From Pezicula radicicola (Eukaryota > Ascomycota > Leotiomycetes > Helotiales > Dermateaceae), in assembly GCA_003008705.1 (NCBI GenBank), contig PDUO01000088.1, forward strand, positions 9,123 through 73,122: DNA of 64,000 nucleotides, read 5' to 3'. Of this stretch, positions 1 to 11,741 are shown one piece after another. Positions within the stretch are counted from its first letter, which is position 1. Each line of letters opens with the position of its first letter. A program made the position numbers and the translations under genes. Below the pieces are notes generated by a model. It worked only from the letters and a program-made list of their open reading frames with translations. It was not told the DNA's origin and did not search any database.

Positions 1-600
1 TTATAAGAGTATAAAATAATAAGAAACTTAGTATATAATTTATCTTTATATATATATATTTAATATTATATAAATAATTATTTTTAAATTTATTATTATA
101 TCTTTTTATAAATTAATTAATTTAGTTTTTATTTATTTCTTCTTTTTTAATTTCTTTTATAAAATTATAAACTATTCTACTTATAAAAGAAATTCCTCTA
201 GTAGTATATTTATTAATATAATTAATAAAAATCTTCTTTTAAAAATCTATAAGGTTTTTTAATACTTTAGAGATATATTATTAATAGAAGATAATTATCT
301 CTCTATAGTAATAATTTAATATTATATACTTAATTTATTAGTATCTTATTATTTTAGTATAATTCTAAATATTAAAACTTTAAAACTCTTTAATAGTATC
401 TTTAATTTATTTCTCTTTAGTTAAATTTAAATTTAAATTTCTTTTTTTATTTTAAAAATAATATTACCTTAAATCTCTTTTATAATTTTATAGTTATAAT
501 AATGAGTTATTTTATTTTATATAATATTTTATTATTTTTATTAATCTTTCTATATTATATATAAAACTTATATAGGCTAAATCTACAAGCATGTTATAGT
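1..600. other. AT-rich gene-free block
   Basis: Nearly pure A/T sequence dominated by TA, TAT and TTTA words, with no open frame of note. This is the look of an old, RIP-mutated repeat in an ascomycete genome. I recognise no element in it. It ends abruptly near 580-600, where the normal-composition gene at 604 begins. Confidence 0.8.
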
Positions 601-603
601 ATA

Positions 604-2037
604 CTAATTCGCTGGAATAGCACCGGGAGCCCAACTCCAACAGCCAGACTTATAGAGTGGAACATCAAGTCTGTACAGCTCCAAACTGTAAAACTGGGTG
701 GCGAAAGCGGTAACGATGAAGGCAAAGGCATTGGAATACCACATGCCATTGACACAGGTATCTTCCGTGGGAGCTGGGAGAGTGACGTTGGCGGAGTTGC
801 TGGTATCAAACTGTCCGTCGATGGAGAAGACATTGATGAACTCAGGTCTAGCAGTGACACCGACAGAAAGGTCCAAGACGCCGCTGAGAAAATCGACACC
901 AATTGCCGCAGTGAGCTCAGCGAAGGGGTTGACTTGGGCCTCAACTGCGACGGAGATGTTGGTTTCATGAGTGTAAACTGGCTTCCACCCAGACGTGAAT
1001 GTTTTTGTGCTGTCCAGAAGGTCGAGATGAACGAGACCATCAGAAAGGGTGGCTGTCAGATTCGATGAAATGTCAACTTGTCCCGAGACCTGGACTTCGA
1101 CACCGAGATCGAATTCGACACGAGGGCCGACATCCAATATCTTGGGAATGCTAAATGCCGAGATGGAGACGCTCGCTGGGGAGAATGAATAGACATCGTT
1201 GCCATATGCCAAACCGGCTGAGACTTCAACATTAGCCGCTGCGGCGAGACTAAGCTCAACGTCGCAGTAAAATTCGCTGGCTTTCGCTTGCCAGAAGTTA
1301 TAATGAAGATGTCCACTAACAGCCAGGGATCCGCTCAGAGAAGGGTCATTGACCTTGACTGAAAGGGACGGTGTATAAGGACTATCGCTGAGGGAAAGAG
1401 TTCCAGGGAAGTCACCGAGGAATGTTTGGGTTACCGCCCGCTTAGTTGTACCACTAGCGGGCTTGCTGAAAGAAATTTGCATCTCGCCTGTATTGTCTTC
1501 AAAGGTTGACTTAGTTGTCGAGGCTGTAACAGTGAGAGTTTCGTTGTTGAAGGCAATGTTATTCACGACGTAAAGACCGCGCTCGGTATCCACGTCGCAG
1601 TCTCCCAGATGGTTGGTGAACAAGATGAAGGAGGATGATGGCCAGCAGCCAAAACTCTCTGCAAACGCGACCGCGCTATTAAAGGTAACGGCAACTGATG
1701 TAGCTGAACAGTCGACATTGGCAATTGGATCGATGTCTTCGAGCATAACAGATGGGTATTTCATGGTGGCGTTAATCTCTGCTTGCATGGCGGTGCCATT
1801 GACGGACTGGTAAAGGAGCGTAATATTATTTTGGGGAGTAATCGGTGTCAGTGGGGTGGCAACGACAGAGGCGCGCTCGTTAAGATGTTGGGAAGATATC
1901 CAGTTGGCTTTCGATACAGGCCCTAGGATTATCTTCGGTGGTGTGGTTGATGTTGGAACGATTGCAGTTGGAGCCGCTGAAATCATTGTGGAAAATGCCA
2001 TCGCCATCGCGGCAGCGGTGTGAAGGAGTGCTGGCAT
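604..2037 (-). CDS. Secreted protein, DUF7029/DUF7223-like
   Basis: Uninterrupted single-exon gene of 477 residues. The N-terminus is a hydrophobic, Ala-rich signal peptide (roughly residues 1-22, ending ISAAP), so the product is predicted to be secreted or wall-associated. The middle part has spaced cysteines and repeated Asn-glycosylation sites (NITL, NGTA, NATM). The first half (about 75-200) recalls the fungal DUF7029 domain, and the beta-rich second half (about 240-440) recalls DUF7223. These names are from memory of the family, and the biochemical role is unknown. The start at 2037 is supported by the signal peptide and by a TATAAATA-like box about 165 nt upstream. It is intact although it borders an AT-rich block, so it is probably under selection. 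Confidence 0.75.
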   Translation of the reverse strand: MPALLHTAAAMAMAFSTMISAAPTAIVPTSTTPPKIILGPVSKANWISSQHLNERASVVATPLTPITPQNNITLLYQSVNGTAMQAEINATMKYPSVMLEDIDPIANVDCSATSVAVTFNSAVAFAESFGCWPSSSFILFTNHLGDCDVDTERGLYVVNNIAFNNETLTVTASTTKSTFEDNTGEMQISFSKPASGTTKRAVTQTFLGDFPGTLSLSDSPYTPSLSVKVNDPSLSGSLAVSGHLHYNFWQAKASEFYCDVELSLAAAANVEVSAGLAYGNDVYSFSPASVSISAFSIPKILDVGPRVEFDLGVEVQVSGQVDISSNLTATLSDGLVHLDLLDSTKTFTSGWKPVYTHETNISVAVEAQVNPFAELTAAIGVDFLSGVLDLSVGVTARPEFINVFSIDGQFDTSNSANVTLPAPTEDTCVNGMWYSNAFAFIVTAFATQFYSLELYRLDVPLYKSGCWSWAPGAIPAN

Positions 2038-2201
2038 TATAAAATATCAAGATAAATGAATGGCTCGAGGAAATCGCGAAGTAGCAATGAAACGACTGGA
2101 GAGCTAAAAGAGCGTGTAGATTGAATGCAACGAAGGACTGAGAGAGTGTAGAAATCGAATGCGATGAAGAATGAAACTCATTTGGGAGATGGTATACATT
2201 T

Positions 2202-2210
2202 ATTTATATT
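2202..2210 (-). promoter_or_regulatory. TATA-like box of the 604-2037 gene
   Basis: On the minus strand this reads AATATAAAT, about 165 nt upstream of the ATG at 2037. It fits a core promoter, but the distance is on the long side. Confidence 0.35.
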
Positions 2211-3330
2211 TCCAGTGATCTGCGTATTGCGCTCTCTCGCAACAACCAAATCATCATCAGCTCTACAACGTGATACGATCAGATCTTAGGATGGCATAAC
2301 TGTGGCTAGGAATTTAGAGTACTGGATGATTTGATAAAGGAACAGAATGTGGAGCTCGAAGCGTCTGTGCTAGCTGTACCTCACCGGTTTGGAAAGAGTT
2401 TTTCCTTCGAGAACTCCAACCTTGCCTATTTAGTGTTTGTTGTCCGGATTAGTCTCCGGCTTGGTAGCTGGCGCTTTAAATTTCACGGGCTTAACCGTCC
2501 CGGAGGATCACCTGGCAGGGTGGCGCAGTATTCGCTTGTGATCTAGCGACCAATAAGCGAAGTTAATTGTATTAGACGAGCAAGTACTATACGAAGTAAA
2601 GGTGTTTAGCTACATAACTATTGGGAAAGGAGAAATATATATTCTAGTTAGCTATAGATAGCTTTTTACAAGGAGATTAGTTATCCTACTACTATATAGA
2701 GTAAATATCTTTATATATAAGTAAATATATAATATTCGATTTTTAATAGAACTTTTCTGATTATAAGTAAACTATAAATATAAATAAACTCTTTTAAAAG
2801 TAATAGTTATAGTATTAAGGTCTTAAAGACCTAATTCTTTAAGGAATGCGCCTAAAGAAGCGAATTAAGTAATCTCCTAAGAATGCTAACATCTCCCCCA
2901 CTTGTTTACTATGCTTCCAAGATGGCGAATCCCAGCCTCATTCTGGAGCCAATTTGTAGCCACAAACCAGAACAGGGCAATCTTTCAAGCTTTGACACCT
3001 TTGACGTTCACACTGGCTTCCTTTCAGACTCCTCTTGCTCGCTCGCCGAGGACGGGCTGTTTTCGGCGAAGCTCGAAGTCTCAAACGGTTTCGAACTCCG
3101 TCCCTTCAATACAGTCAAGATCCTCGTCAGCCCACCATATGTAGAGGGTAAAAGTTCACGATGAACAGAGCCACCCACAGCCATACCAATGCTATCATAA
3201 CCCGTGCAACAAACAACTACCTGAAGTCAGCCAAATACTCGCAACGCGAGGAGAGTTGATGGCATACCTTAATTCTTCAAAACGACGAGCCTTGCTCCAT
3301 ACATCGGTACTTCGACTATCCCACGTACGG
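2211..3330. other. Intergenic, partly AT-rich
   Basis: No convincing gene. 2580-2870 is AT-rich decayed sequence. An open frame at 2883-3164 (+) of 93 codons has no recognisable motif and no homologue that I know; it may be chance. The rest is probably the promoter of the minus gene to the left and the 3' flank of the minus gene to the right. Confidence 0.5.
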
Positions 3331-4038
3331 CTACTGCTCGTTCGAGTGACGGTTCACTCCTAGGATTTGAGTGTCCACCACGTTTAGATCAAGTTTCCAT
3401 TTTACTGTCTGCATGATATAGTCGCTGCAGTGCTGTATATGTTCTTCTTTGTTATTCCACGGCTCAATATGTCTGGCATCAAACCCAGCTCGAAACTGTT
3501 TCTTCCATATAAACATGCAGTGCTGGATGTGCCACTCTCTTGTCGCAAAGTAGCTTTTTCTACGTTTGGCAAAGCCGTCGATTTGCTCATTAGTGAGAAT
3601 TGCCTTTTCATTTGAGCCATTCGATAGAGCAGATGTGATTGAGTCATAGTATGGCCAAGATCCACCTTGTCCCGGCCCTGAAGCATCGAACTTCTCCGTA
3701 AGTTCATTGTTAATACAAGAACTCGGGAGCCAGTCGACAGCAATGTGGTCGTAACGACAACCCATGGCTATAGCTTCCTGATATGTTTTCCCACACCAGC
3801 AGCCAGGTGTTGCATTCTCCAGGGTAACTGAGACGACCCTGAATACTTGTCTCAATGCATCGATTAGACCCCATAGAGCCAGGAGCGCGACCACAACTTT
3901 GAGCAACAAGAACCAAGAAGAGGTCGAGGCCGGTGCGTGATTGATACTGGTTTGAGGGCACAGATAGTGACGATTGAACAACTGCTTCGGAAGGCCCTGC
4001 GATTCCTCATCATGCTCGTCTTTGTGCAAGTCATGCAA
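3331..4038 (-). CDS. Single-pass membrane protein with two HxxHC motifs (UstYa-like)
   Basis: Single-exon protein of 235 residues. A short acidic cytosolic N-terminus precedes one transmembrane helix (about residues 43-63, LLLKVVVALLALWG). The lumenal part starts with a cysteine-rich segment (CWCGKTYQEAIAMGC, W-LPSSC). It also has two HIQHC motifs, one in EWHIQHCMFIWKK and one in EEHIQHCSDY. A large fungal family shares this layout: TM, then a CG-x-EA-x-GC block, then paired HxxHC. It resembles the UstYa/DUF3328 oxidases of RiPP and other secondary-metabolite pathways, in which paired HxxHC motifs are important. Oxidase activity here is inference. No other recognisable cluster gene is adjacent, although a small Kex2-type precursor lies 1.4 kb away. 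Confidence 0.65.
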   Translation of the reverse strand: MHDLHKDEHDEESQGLPKQLFNRHYLCPQTSINHAPASTSSWFLLLKVVVALLALWGLIDALRQVFRVVSVTLENATPGCWCGKTYQEAIAMGCRYDHIAVDWLPSSCINNELTEKFDASGPGQGGSWPYYDSITSALSNGSNEKAILTNEQIDGFAKRRKSYFATREWHIQHCMFIWKKQFRAGFDARHIEPWNNKEEHIQHCSDYIMQTVKWKLDLNVVDTQILGVNRHSNEQ

Positions 4039-5310
4039 TAAGCGAACAGATTGATCGACGCTCTATTAGGGTTAACTCATGCGGTAGTGCTCCTTCATGG
4101 TGTCATACTTGAAACATTCTGCTTCGAGACCATGTACGAGTTGTGATAGAGAGAAATGCCAATGCTGCTAGTATACCTGTCAAACTAACAACTGTTGGCA
4201 ACACTGGTCAGGGGCGTAGCGATGCTTTTGACAACGATGCATCATTGCGCCTGTTATTGAAGGTTCGGATACTCGGAAGCTAGGGCTGTCAAGTTGATTA
4301 TGCTTATTTTTAGCCCTTTGAGCCAATATAAACTTTTGCTTCGTTTGGCAGTTTACGGATCTTGACTGCTGTTAGTGCAGCTTTGTTTGAATTGATAATT
4401 GGCGGGATCATCCTCCACTGGTCCATAGACCCTGCAGCTGTAGCTATCCTGCAGCTGTAGCTGAGAAACGACTCAGAGATTAGATATTTCTTGCTACTAT
4501 AGAGGAGGCTTCATATGATCGTAGGACGGCAAGCTAGTCAATTGGTGGAATTGTGTAACCCAGATCGACCATCTCGTATCTACAAGCGGAGAGGCAACTT
4601 GGGGAACACGGCGACTCAGCCTGAATCATTGTACCGCATCGATCACGAGTCCGCAATGCACGGAAGACTTGCTACAATGAGGCAAAGGCCGAGTGTAACT
4701 CTTCTCGAAGTTTGCAGATGAGTAGATCGTCAGCCAGGATGTGTAGACGTTGCAAGTCGCTAAACTCGGTGGGGAAGGTCGAGGATCACGCTGCAGCATG
4801 TACATTGGCCTACTCGTAGAGGCAGACTTGTTAGATCCACAGTATCGTATATAAATGGAGCTGCCATATCGGGGCGATCCCCTAAAGGCGGGGAAGCTTA
4901 GCGATCTGTTGCATCGATTCCACCAATCTCCCGATTGGCCAAAGAAATGGGCAGAGAGATTAGAGTAGAGAAATAAATTCAAGAGATCAAAGACCTTGAG
5001 GGGTGCATTTCCAGTACCACGAAACCGAAGCATCACAATTATTTGCTCCCACTTTAGGGCGAAGGGTCCCCTGAAGTGCGACCGGCCTGAGGGCACGCTA
5101 TTAATATATGCTGTTGGAGGGCACAGCAAGAAAAACAATCCAAACCTCTGATCAGTCGTAGGTGCGCATATTCCTTCGCACGCGAAAACGAGCGTCTGGA
5201 CATTCGAACCCAAGAATTTTAAATATCTGACATGGCTGAAGATACAAGGTCGGGTCCTTATGCCTCGATGAAAACACCTGGGGACTGAGCAGAAGAAACC
5301 AACAGAGCGG
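4039..5310. other. Intergenic region
   Basis: About 1.3 kb without a supported gene. Open frames on both strands (for example 4626-5213 minus, 195 codons) show no domain, signal or plausible composition. It contains the 15-bp duplicated motif listed separately and the promoter of the small secreted gene at 5426. Confidence 0.5.
4431..4462. repeat. 15-bp direct repeat
   Basis: CCTGCAGCTGTAGCT occurs at 4431-4445 and again, without mismatch, at 4448-4462, separated by two bases. CAGCTG inside each copy is palindromic and is an E-box-like CANNTG site. It could be a duplicated regulatory motif or simple slippage. Confidence 0.6.
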
Positions 5311-5320
5311 TATATAAAAA
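5311..5320 (+). promoter_or_regulatory. TATA box of the small secreted gene
   Basis: TATATAAAAA lies 115 nt upstream of the ATG at 5426. It is followed by a pyrimidine-rich stretch and ATCATC just before the start. This is a strong match to a fungal core promoter and supports the gene model downstream. Confidence 0.6.
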
Positions 5321-5425
5321 GAGTCGTTCGTTGATAGAAACTTAACTACTAGCGTTCATCATTCGCATTCTTCTTGCGCACAGAACTCGCAAACCCTACA
5401 AGCCTCCTATCAACCAAAAGTCATC

Positions 5426-6030
5426 ATGAAATTTATTACCAGCATGTCCTTCCTTGCCACTATTGCCAGTTACCTCTGCTTAGAGGCAGCAGCATCTCCT
5501 GTAGTACATTAGTTCGTGCTTAAGCCTCTTCTATTCTGGCACTAATAGTATCGGGTAGGCCGAGATCGCAACCTCGAATTCATTAGCAGACTTTCCCAAG
5601 GTGACCTTGGGCGGCAGGCCAGGCTTTGGATTCGTCGACACCGACGGAGTCCTTCGAGCCTACCTTCCTGATGGCACCGTCGTCGACGCCGCACGCTTGA
5701 CCGCCGAGCAGGTGCAGCTGGGTTGATGTTAGAGCTCCGCATCTCTCCGAAGCCGATGCTGCGAAAGAACGCGCAACATATGCCGGCCTGGACTCCCTGA
5801 ATGTGCCCGAGGCTCAGCTTCTATCTCCACCGGAGAGCGTAAAGCCTCAAGCCGAGATCGCGAAAATGACTGCGGCTGTCGAGAAAATGGCTGAGGCTGT
5901 CAGTCCTGCCAGTCCACTCCTAGAGAAACGACAAGTCATCATCAACTGTCCATCGCTCTACTGTACGTCCAATCCTCAAGCCTGTCTCCCATATGGATGT
6001 GCTTGTTTAGCTATCTATCAATATCTATAG
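5426..6030 (+). CDS. Small Kex2-type cysteine-rich secreted precursor (frameshifted)
   Basis: Exon 1 (5426-5500) encodes a 25-residue signal peptide ending EAAASP. A 58-nt intron (5501-5558, GTAGTA donor, GCACTAAT branch site, TAG acceptor) joins in phase 0 to exon 2, which starts AEIATSNS. Exon 2 holds a Gly/Asp-rich pro-region (GRPGFGFVDTDG, LPDGTVVDAA). It then shifts by one base at about 5721-5725, where GGT TGA would stop translation. The next frame continues the same theme and ends with LLEKR, a Kex2 dibasic site. Behind it is a 32-residue peptide with five cysteines (INCPSLYC, QACLPYGCAC). The product would be about 181 residues. A 31-nt GTTGAT...AAG micro-intron would also restore frame, but that is unusually short. 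Function is unknown: an effector-like or antimicrobial-type secreted peptide is possible. It could be a pseudogene or carry a sequencing error. Confidence 0.6.
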
Positions 6031-6285
6031 AGAAGGCTATAATCTGTCATTCATTGGGGGGCCTATTGGTAAAGGAATGTGAATGGGAATTCTTAGGGTT
6101 CGTTGGGGCCGTGTTTTGACGGGTTCGGCCAGAGTTTTAACAACTTAGCTACGAGGCTTCCTTTGAAAGGGAGATTCTTCAGGTTCTTCTGCTGGAGAGG
6201 TGACTTGGGACTTTTATTTAGGTGTCAGCGCAATTGTTTTGATCTTTGTCTCTTACGCGAGTTCAATGTTTGAGACATTAGAAGC
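6031..6285. other. 3' flank of the secreted gene
   Basis: Normal-composition sequence with no recognised feature. It ends in TAGAAGC, of which the last five bases (GAAGC, 6281-6285) are repeated after the copia element. Confidence 0.6.
6281..6285. repeat. Left target-site duplication (GAAGC)
   Basis: GAAGC immediately precedes the 5' LTR and recurs at 12016-12020 right after the 3' LTR. If the LTR is taken to end ...TTCA, the shared flank becomes 7 bp (TAGAAGC). Confidence 0.8.
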
Positions 6286-6559
6286 TGTCAGACTAAAATC
6301 ACGTGTATTGCTTCATATTATAAGCAATATAGGTATACCCTCATTTTGATTTCAAATCTAGATCAAATCGGAGGATCTAAATAGGAATCCCTGATCATTA
6401 TAAACCACTCATTTTGTATACCTTTTTAGGCTATTCCGATACTATTATATTACTATATAGATAGTCTATAGTCCCTCTCTTTTAGAGGACAATCACTCTC
6501 AATTCAAGGTCTTTTCACTATATATATTAGTTTATATATTAGGCCTAGAGTAGTTCATA
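6286..6559 (+). repeat. 5' LTR of the copia element
   Basis: 274 bp starting TGTCAGAC and ending TTCATA (or TTCA if two bases shorter). Compared with the 3' LTR I count about 14 differences, all transitions and mostly C/T at CpA or G/A at TpG. It is followed by TAGTTAAGAGC, which could be a mutated primer-binding site (TGG to TAG). Confidence 0.9.
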
Positions 6560-9500
6560 GTTAAGAGCTATATTTAATCTCTAGCTATTACTAAATTATT
6601 CGTTTTTATACCTAAAAAGAGATGATTCGGCATTGATAATCACTATATTAACCTACCTATAATCAACCTCCAAGAGGACAGGAAACAATACTAGAAATCC
6701 AGGTAATTTCGAAATCCAGGTATTTTTGAAATCGAGGTTATTTAGTTATGAAATTCCTTAGGTAGGTAATTTCTATAGGTAATTCATCTAAAGAACTATA
6801 CTCGATAAAATCAATACAATAAGTCGCTATAGACTTATATTATGATATTAATTATATCGTCAATATCTATACTCAAAAACGAATAATACCTGAATATCTT
6901 ATTGGACTAGAAACCATGGATCCTGGTAGTTTAAAATATAGCCCAAGAAGGTACTACAAATGTATGGAAGTATATTAATCCATCAGAAATTAATGAACTA
7001 GATTAGCCCTTAGTTAGTACTTTACCGACTATTCTACCTATTATCAATGAAGGCCCACTAGAAATAGAATAAACTAGAACGATATAGGAATCAATGTATA
7101 AAGTAGAAATCGAGGTATTCAATATCAGATTCAGATCCCAACAAGAGGTTAATAACATTGTAAAAGAAGAAATAAGAATCATTGGAAAGGTCCGATTATA
7201 TATCACAATAAGTATAGCTACCCAGCATCATTTACTTCTTTATAATCAAAGTATATAGTAATAAATCAAGGCTCTGAAATCAAGGCTAGAACCCACCACT
7301 TTTGACCAAATCATAGCTCTCAATAAGCGCTATTATAAGCTTTATATACTCGGAAAGAATCAAGACTTAGAACTATAGCTTCAATAATAGGAAGCTGTAT
7401 ATAATGAAGGTAAAGAACTTAGTATACCGGAACTATCTAGTACAATACCCTATATCCAATTCTACTATTTAGTCAATAGAATAGATAGTTCATGGGGGGC
7501 CATCAATGAAAATCATATATAAATAAGTATAGTATCAAATACCCTATTATAAAGCTTCAATCAACTTATCAATAGCTTTCAAGAAAGGCAACAAGGATTA
7601 GACATCAATACTAGACGATCATATACAATATTTACAATACTTCAAGGCTAGTTAAACACCAAAAAGAAGGCTCCCAAGTGCCTCTGTGGAGAACGATACT
7701 AGTACTCAGAATGTCTATATCTAGTCCAAGATCTTACTAGTGAAATCAAGCCAGAAATCAAAGCCTTAATTAAAGAAAAACTCAAGGATCCTGCTATTAA
7801 ATCAAAGGTCGATTCCTTAATTCAACGTATAAATAAACAGAGTAAGAACAAAGATACTATAACTCCAAAGAAACTAGGTATATATATAGCAAAACTAGGT
7901 AAAAAGAAGCCTAAGCACTCATCATTTAGATTATCAAATTCAATAGACTCAGACCTATACAACTACTGGATCTTTGATACTAGATCAGACGTCTACGTAT
8001 CTAACTCAGAGGAAGGTTTTACAAGAACTTATACTACAAATTCAGACAACGTTATAATCACAGGAAGAGATGAATATAAAATCAATACCTATAGCAAAAT
8101 TATACTATTAGTCGACACTCCCGACAGCCCAAATCGAGGTTAAATAGAACTTCAAAACATAGCCTTATATAAAGGATTCATGACTAGTGTAGTTTCAGTA
8201 AGTAAATTAACCATCAAAAACGTCCACTTCGACACTAAGAAGAGGTACCTCTATATTAACTATAAAACTCTCTACTATATCTATCTACTTAGAGGACACT
8301 AGATTATATAAAAGAGAACACAACCATTAGTCAAAGGTACACCAAAAGCTACAGTACCTCCAAAACCATAGAATTTCACTATCAAGATAAGTCACGTAAC
8401 TTATACTAAGAGAACAGCCCATAAATGGCATAAGATTCTCGGATATACCGGTCCAGAAGTTATTACTCACTTACAAGAATACTCTCAAAACATTGAGGTA
8501 GATATAACCGATCTATATCCTACTACGATATACTATACAACCTATATAATCTCAAAAGCCTCTGAAATCATTTCACGAAGCTTATTCATCGAAGAACCAA
8601 GTCAAGGCCCATAGGATTATACCTGGTAGGATTTAGTTATTATAGTACCAGCGTAGAACAAAGATAAATATATATCCTATTTCTATTATAAACGAACTAG
8701 TATATATACAATCTTTACCTATAGAAGTAAGAAAGAAATCCTAGTAATTATATAGGAATTCGTCAATATAATATTCAATCGATAGGGATATAAAATTCGA
8801 TTCCTATACTTAGATGGAGAAGTAATATTAGTTTCAAATCTTGGAGGAGAATATAGGGAATATCTATTAGATATAGGCCTTACTAAAGAAAGAACCTCGC
8901 CGGATACACCAGCCTAAAATAGCCCAGCGGAAAGAGTAGGAGGAGTACTAGCAATTAAGGCTAGGGCACTACGAATTGAAGCTAATCTTCCTCATGAAAT
9001 ATAGCCAGAATACTAGAAAGCCTCAGCCTATATCATGAATCAAATATTGGTTAAACGATTAGGTTGGAAGTCACTATTCAAAGTAATAACTAGTTAAAAA
9101 CTATCTCTAGCTTACTTCTACCTATATAGTTATTAAGTATTTACCCTACTTAAACATATTCTACAATCGTTCAAATTGGATCTAAATACTACTCTAGGAA
9201 TACTTATAGGATATAATTCAACTAGGATATATTGAATATAGATTCCAGAACTAGGTAAGGTGATTCGAACTAGGGATATTAGATTTAATGATAATATTAT
9301 CTACTCATCGGAAGACGTTAATATAGTACTACTTCTCAAAGATAAAATCAAGAAAGTAGTGGAATTGATTGAAATACTAGAATTAGAAGATATTTATAGC
9401 TATGGACTTGAAGATATATTCAAAGAATAGTTCGAAATCATAGAATATTTTTAAACGAGCCTAACCCAGAACAGTATAGCTTCTTCGGATCTAACCTAAA

Positions 9501-11741
9501 AAGGACTAGAAAACCTAGAACAAAGCTCTTCCATAAGCCTAAATCAATAACTCCCAACACCAAGAGCATCAAGATCACTAGATTCAATGGACCAAAACCT
9601 ACTAGAATCAACGATTATAGACAATATAGCTTCTTCTTCTTCTTCTACACCATTAGGAATACATTCTCCAACCCCAGAAAACTCAGGAATCATTATAGAC
9701 AAGACGACAATACAGAAACTACCCTCAAGAGCTAGTCCTGAAAAGAAGCCTAATACAACTATAAATCAACTAGACATATCGGCCGATATAGCTGAAATTA
9801 TAGAAGGAAAAAGAGAACGAAGAATAGCAAATTATACAATACTAGTAGCCTATTAAAATAACTATAAATTATATTATATAGTATTTACAATAGCTCATAA
9901 AATAGTTAAAAAACCACCACAATTTCATAGAGACCAACTTCCTCTACTACCCAAATTCTAGAACCAGATGCTTTAATATCTATATACAGAAGGATTCATT
10001 GAAGCTGCCAGGAAGGAATGGAAGGCTCTAATGGAAAAAGATATATTTCAATATATAATAATAGAAGAATTCATCGATAAATACACAGAGAAGGAAGATG
10101 ATGATAAATAATTAAAACCACTACCTCTGATATAGGTATTCATATATAAGTTCAACTCCGACAGCTTCCTAATTAAATATAAAGCAAGGCTTTGTATACG
10201 AGGAGACCTTTAAATCATATCGTAAGAAATATATACTACTATACTTATAGCCTAAACCTTCCGGGTAATATATACTATTTCAGCTATATTCAATCTTGAA
10301 ATCAAGTAATATAATACTATCAATGTATTCGTAAATATAAAGATACCAAGGCCTATTCTATACTAATTTCCAGAAGGATTCGATCCTAAGAAACTAAACT
10401 AGATATCAGAATCATAACAAGCTATAATCCTAAAGAATAATATTCACCTACTTCTTATAATATAGAAAGCTCTCTATAGGCTTAAAACCTCGCTATATTA
10501 CTAGTATCATCTTCTTATAAATATATTGGAAGAACTAGGAGTACTATAAGTACCTGGAGTTAGTTGTTTGTTTACTAATAGCTGGATACGAATCCTTTTC
10601 TACGTAGATAATATCCTATTCATCTATCACAAAAGAAATGAAAACCAGGCTCTCGAATTAGAATCTAAGCTAATGAAGAGATTCGAGGTACGTAAACTAG
10701 GTAATATTAATTACTTCCTAGGGATTTATATTATTCGCGATAAAACCAATCAGAAACTCTGGCTTCTATAAGACAGCTATATTGAGAAGATAGCTAATAA
10801 ATTCAACGTGAATACCTCTGTGAAACTACCTACGATTCCTATTCCTATCCGCGAATACCTCCTATATAATAGATAAGCCGAACTATAAGAAATCAAATAA
10901 TATCAAGAACTAGTAGGTAGTATTAATTTCAGTATAATCTTTTACCGCCTAGAGATAGTCTATTCAACCTTATAACTATCACGATTTCTTAATAATCTAG
11001 TACTATATCATGTTCATACCGCTATATAGTATATCCAATACTTATGGAATATAAGATTTAGGGCTATTTACTATAATAGAGGAACCAAGGAGTTACCAAA
11101 GGTCTTTGCGGTATATAGCGATATAGTATTTATAGATTACTTATTAATAAGACGTAGCTTATAAGGGCTATTAGATATACTCTTCGGTGGCCTAATATAT
11201 TGGAAAGCTACTCTATAACCCAATGTCACTATATTAAGTATAGAAGCGGAACTAGTCGCTCTATCATTGATAGCTAAGGAACTTATATAGTAGTTGTGAT
11301 TTTTTAAAGTAATTGGATTTGATATACAAGAAATACTAGAAATCTATTGTAATAATCAATAAACTATTTATCTTCTAGTCATGGATTCCCTAAAGCTTAT
11401 TATAAAGCTAAAATATATCGATATTCACTAGAGCTGGCTACGACAGGAAGTCTAAGCTAAATAGATTAAAATCATATGGATAGAGACTATAAAAATGGCT
11501 GCTGATAGCTTTATAAAGCTTCTTCCTAAGTAGAAATACAACGAATTCATTCAACAACTGAATCTAGAAGATATTGAAGGCCTGATTTAGACTAGGTCTA
11601 GCTCTAGTTTAACCTAAGCTTAGTTCTAAAACCAATAGTAACTTAACCCTATAGCCTTAATTATTCCTAGTTCCAGGCAATTCTTATTATCTATATCATT
11701 CATTTTTCAGGCTTCCAATAGCTTAAAAGCCTGGGGGGGTG

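Noticed and set aside
594..1813. Several 60-150 codon frames overlapping the DUF7029-like gene
   Set aside because: They are antisense or shifted shadows of the strongly supported 477-codon gene.
4626..5213. 195-codon minus-strand open frame
   Set aside because: No domain, no signal or sensible composition, overlaps the promoter of the secreted gene, and a shorter frame overlaps it on the other strand.
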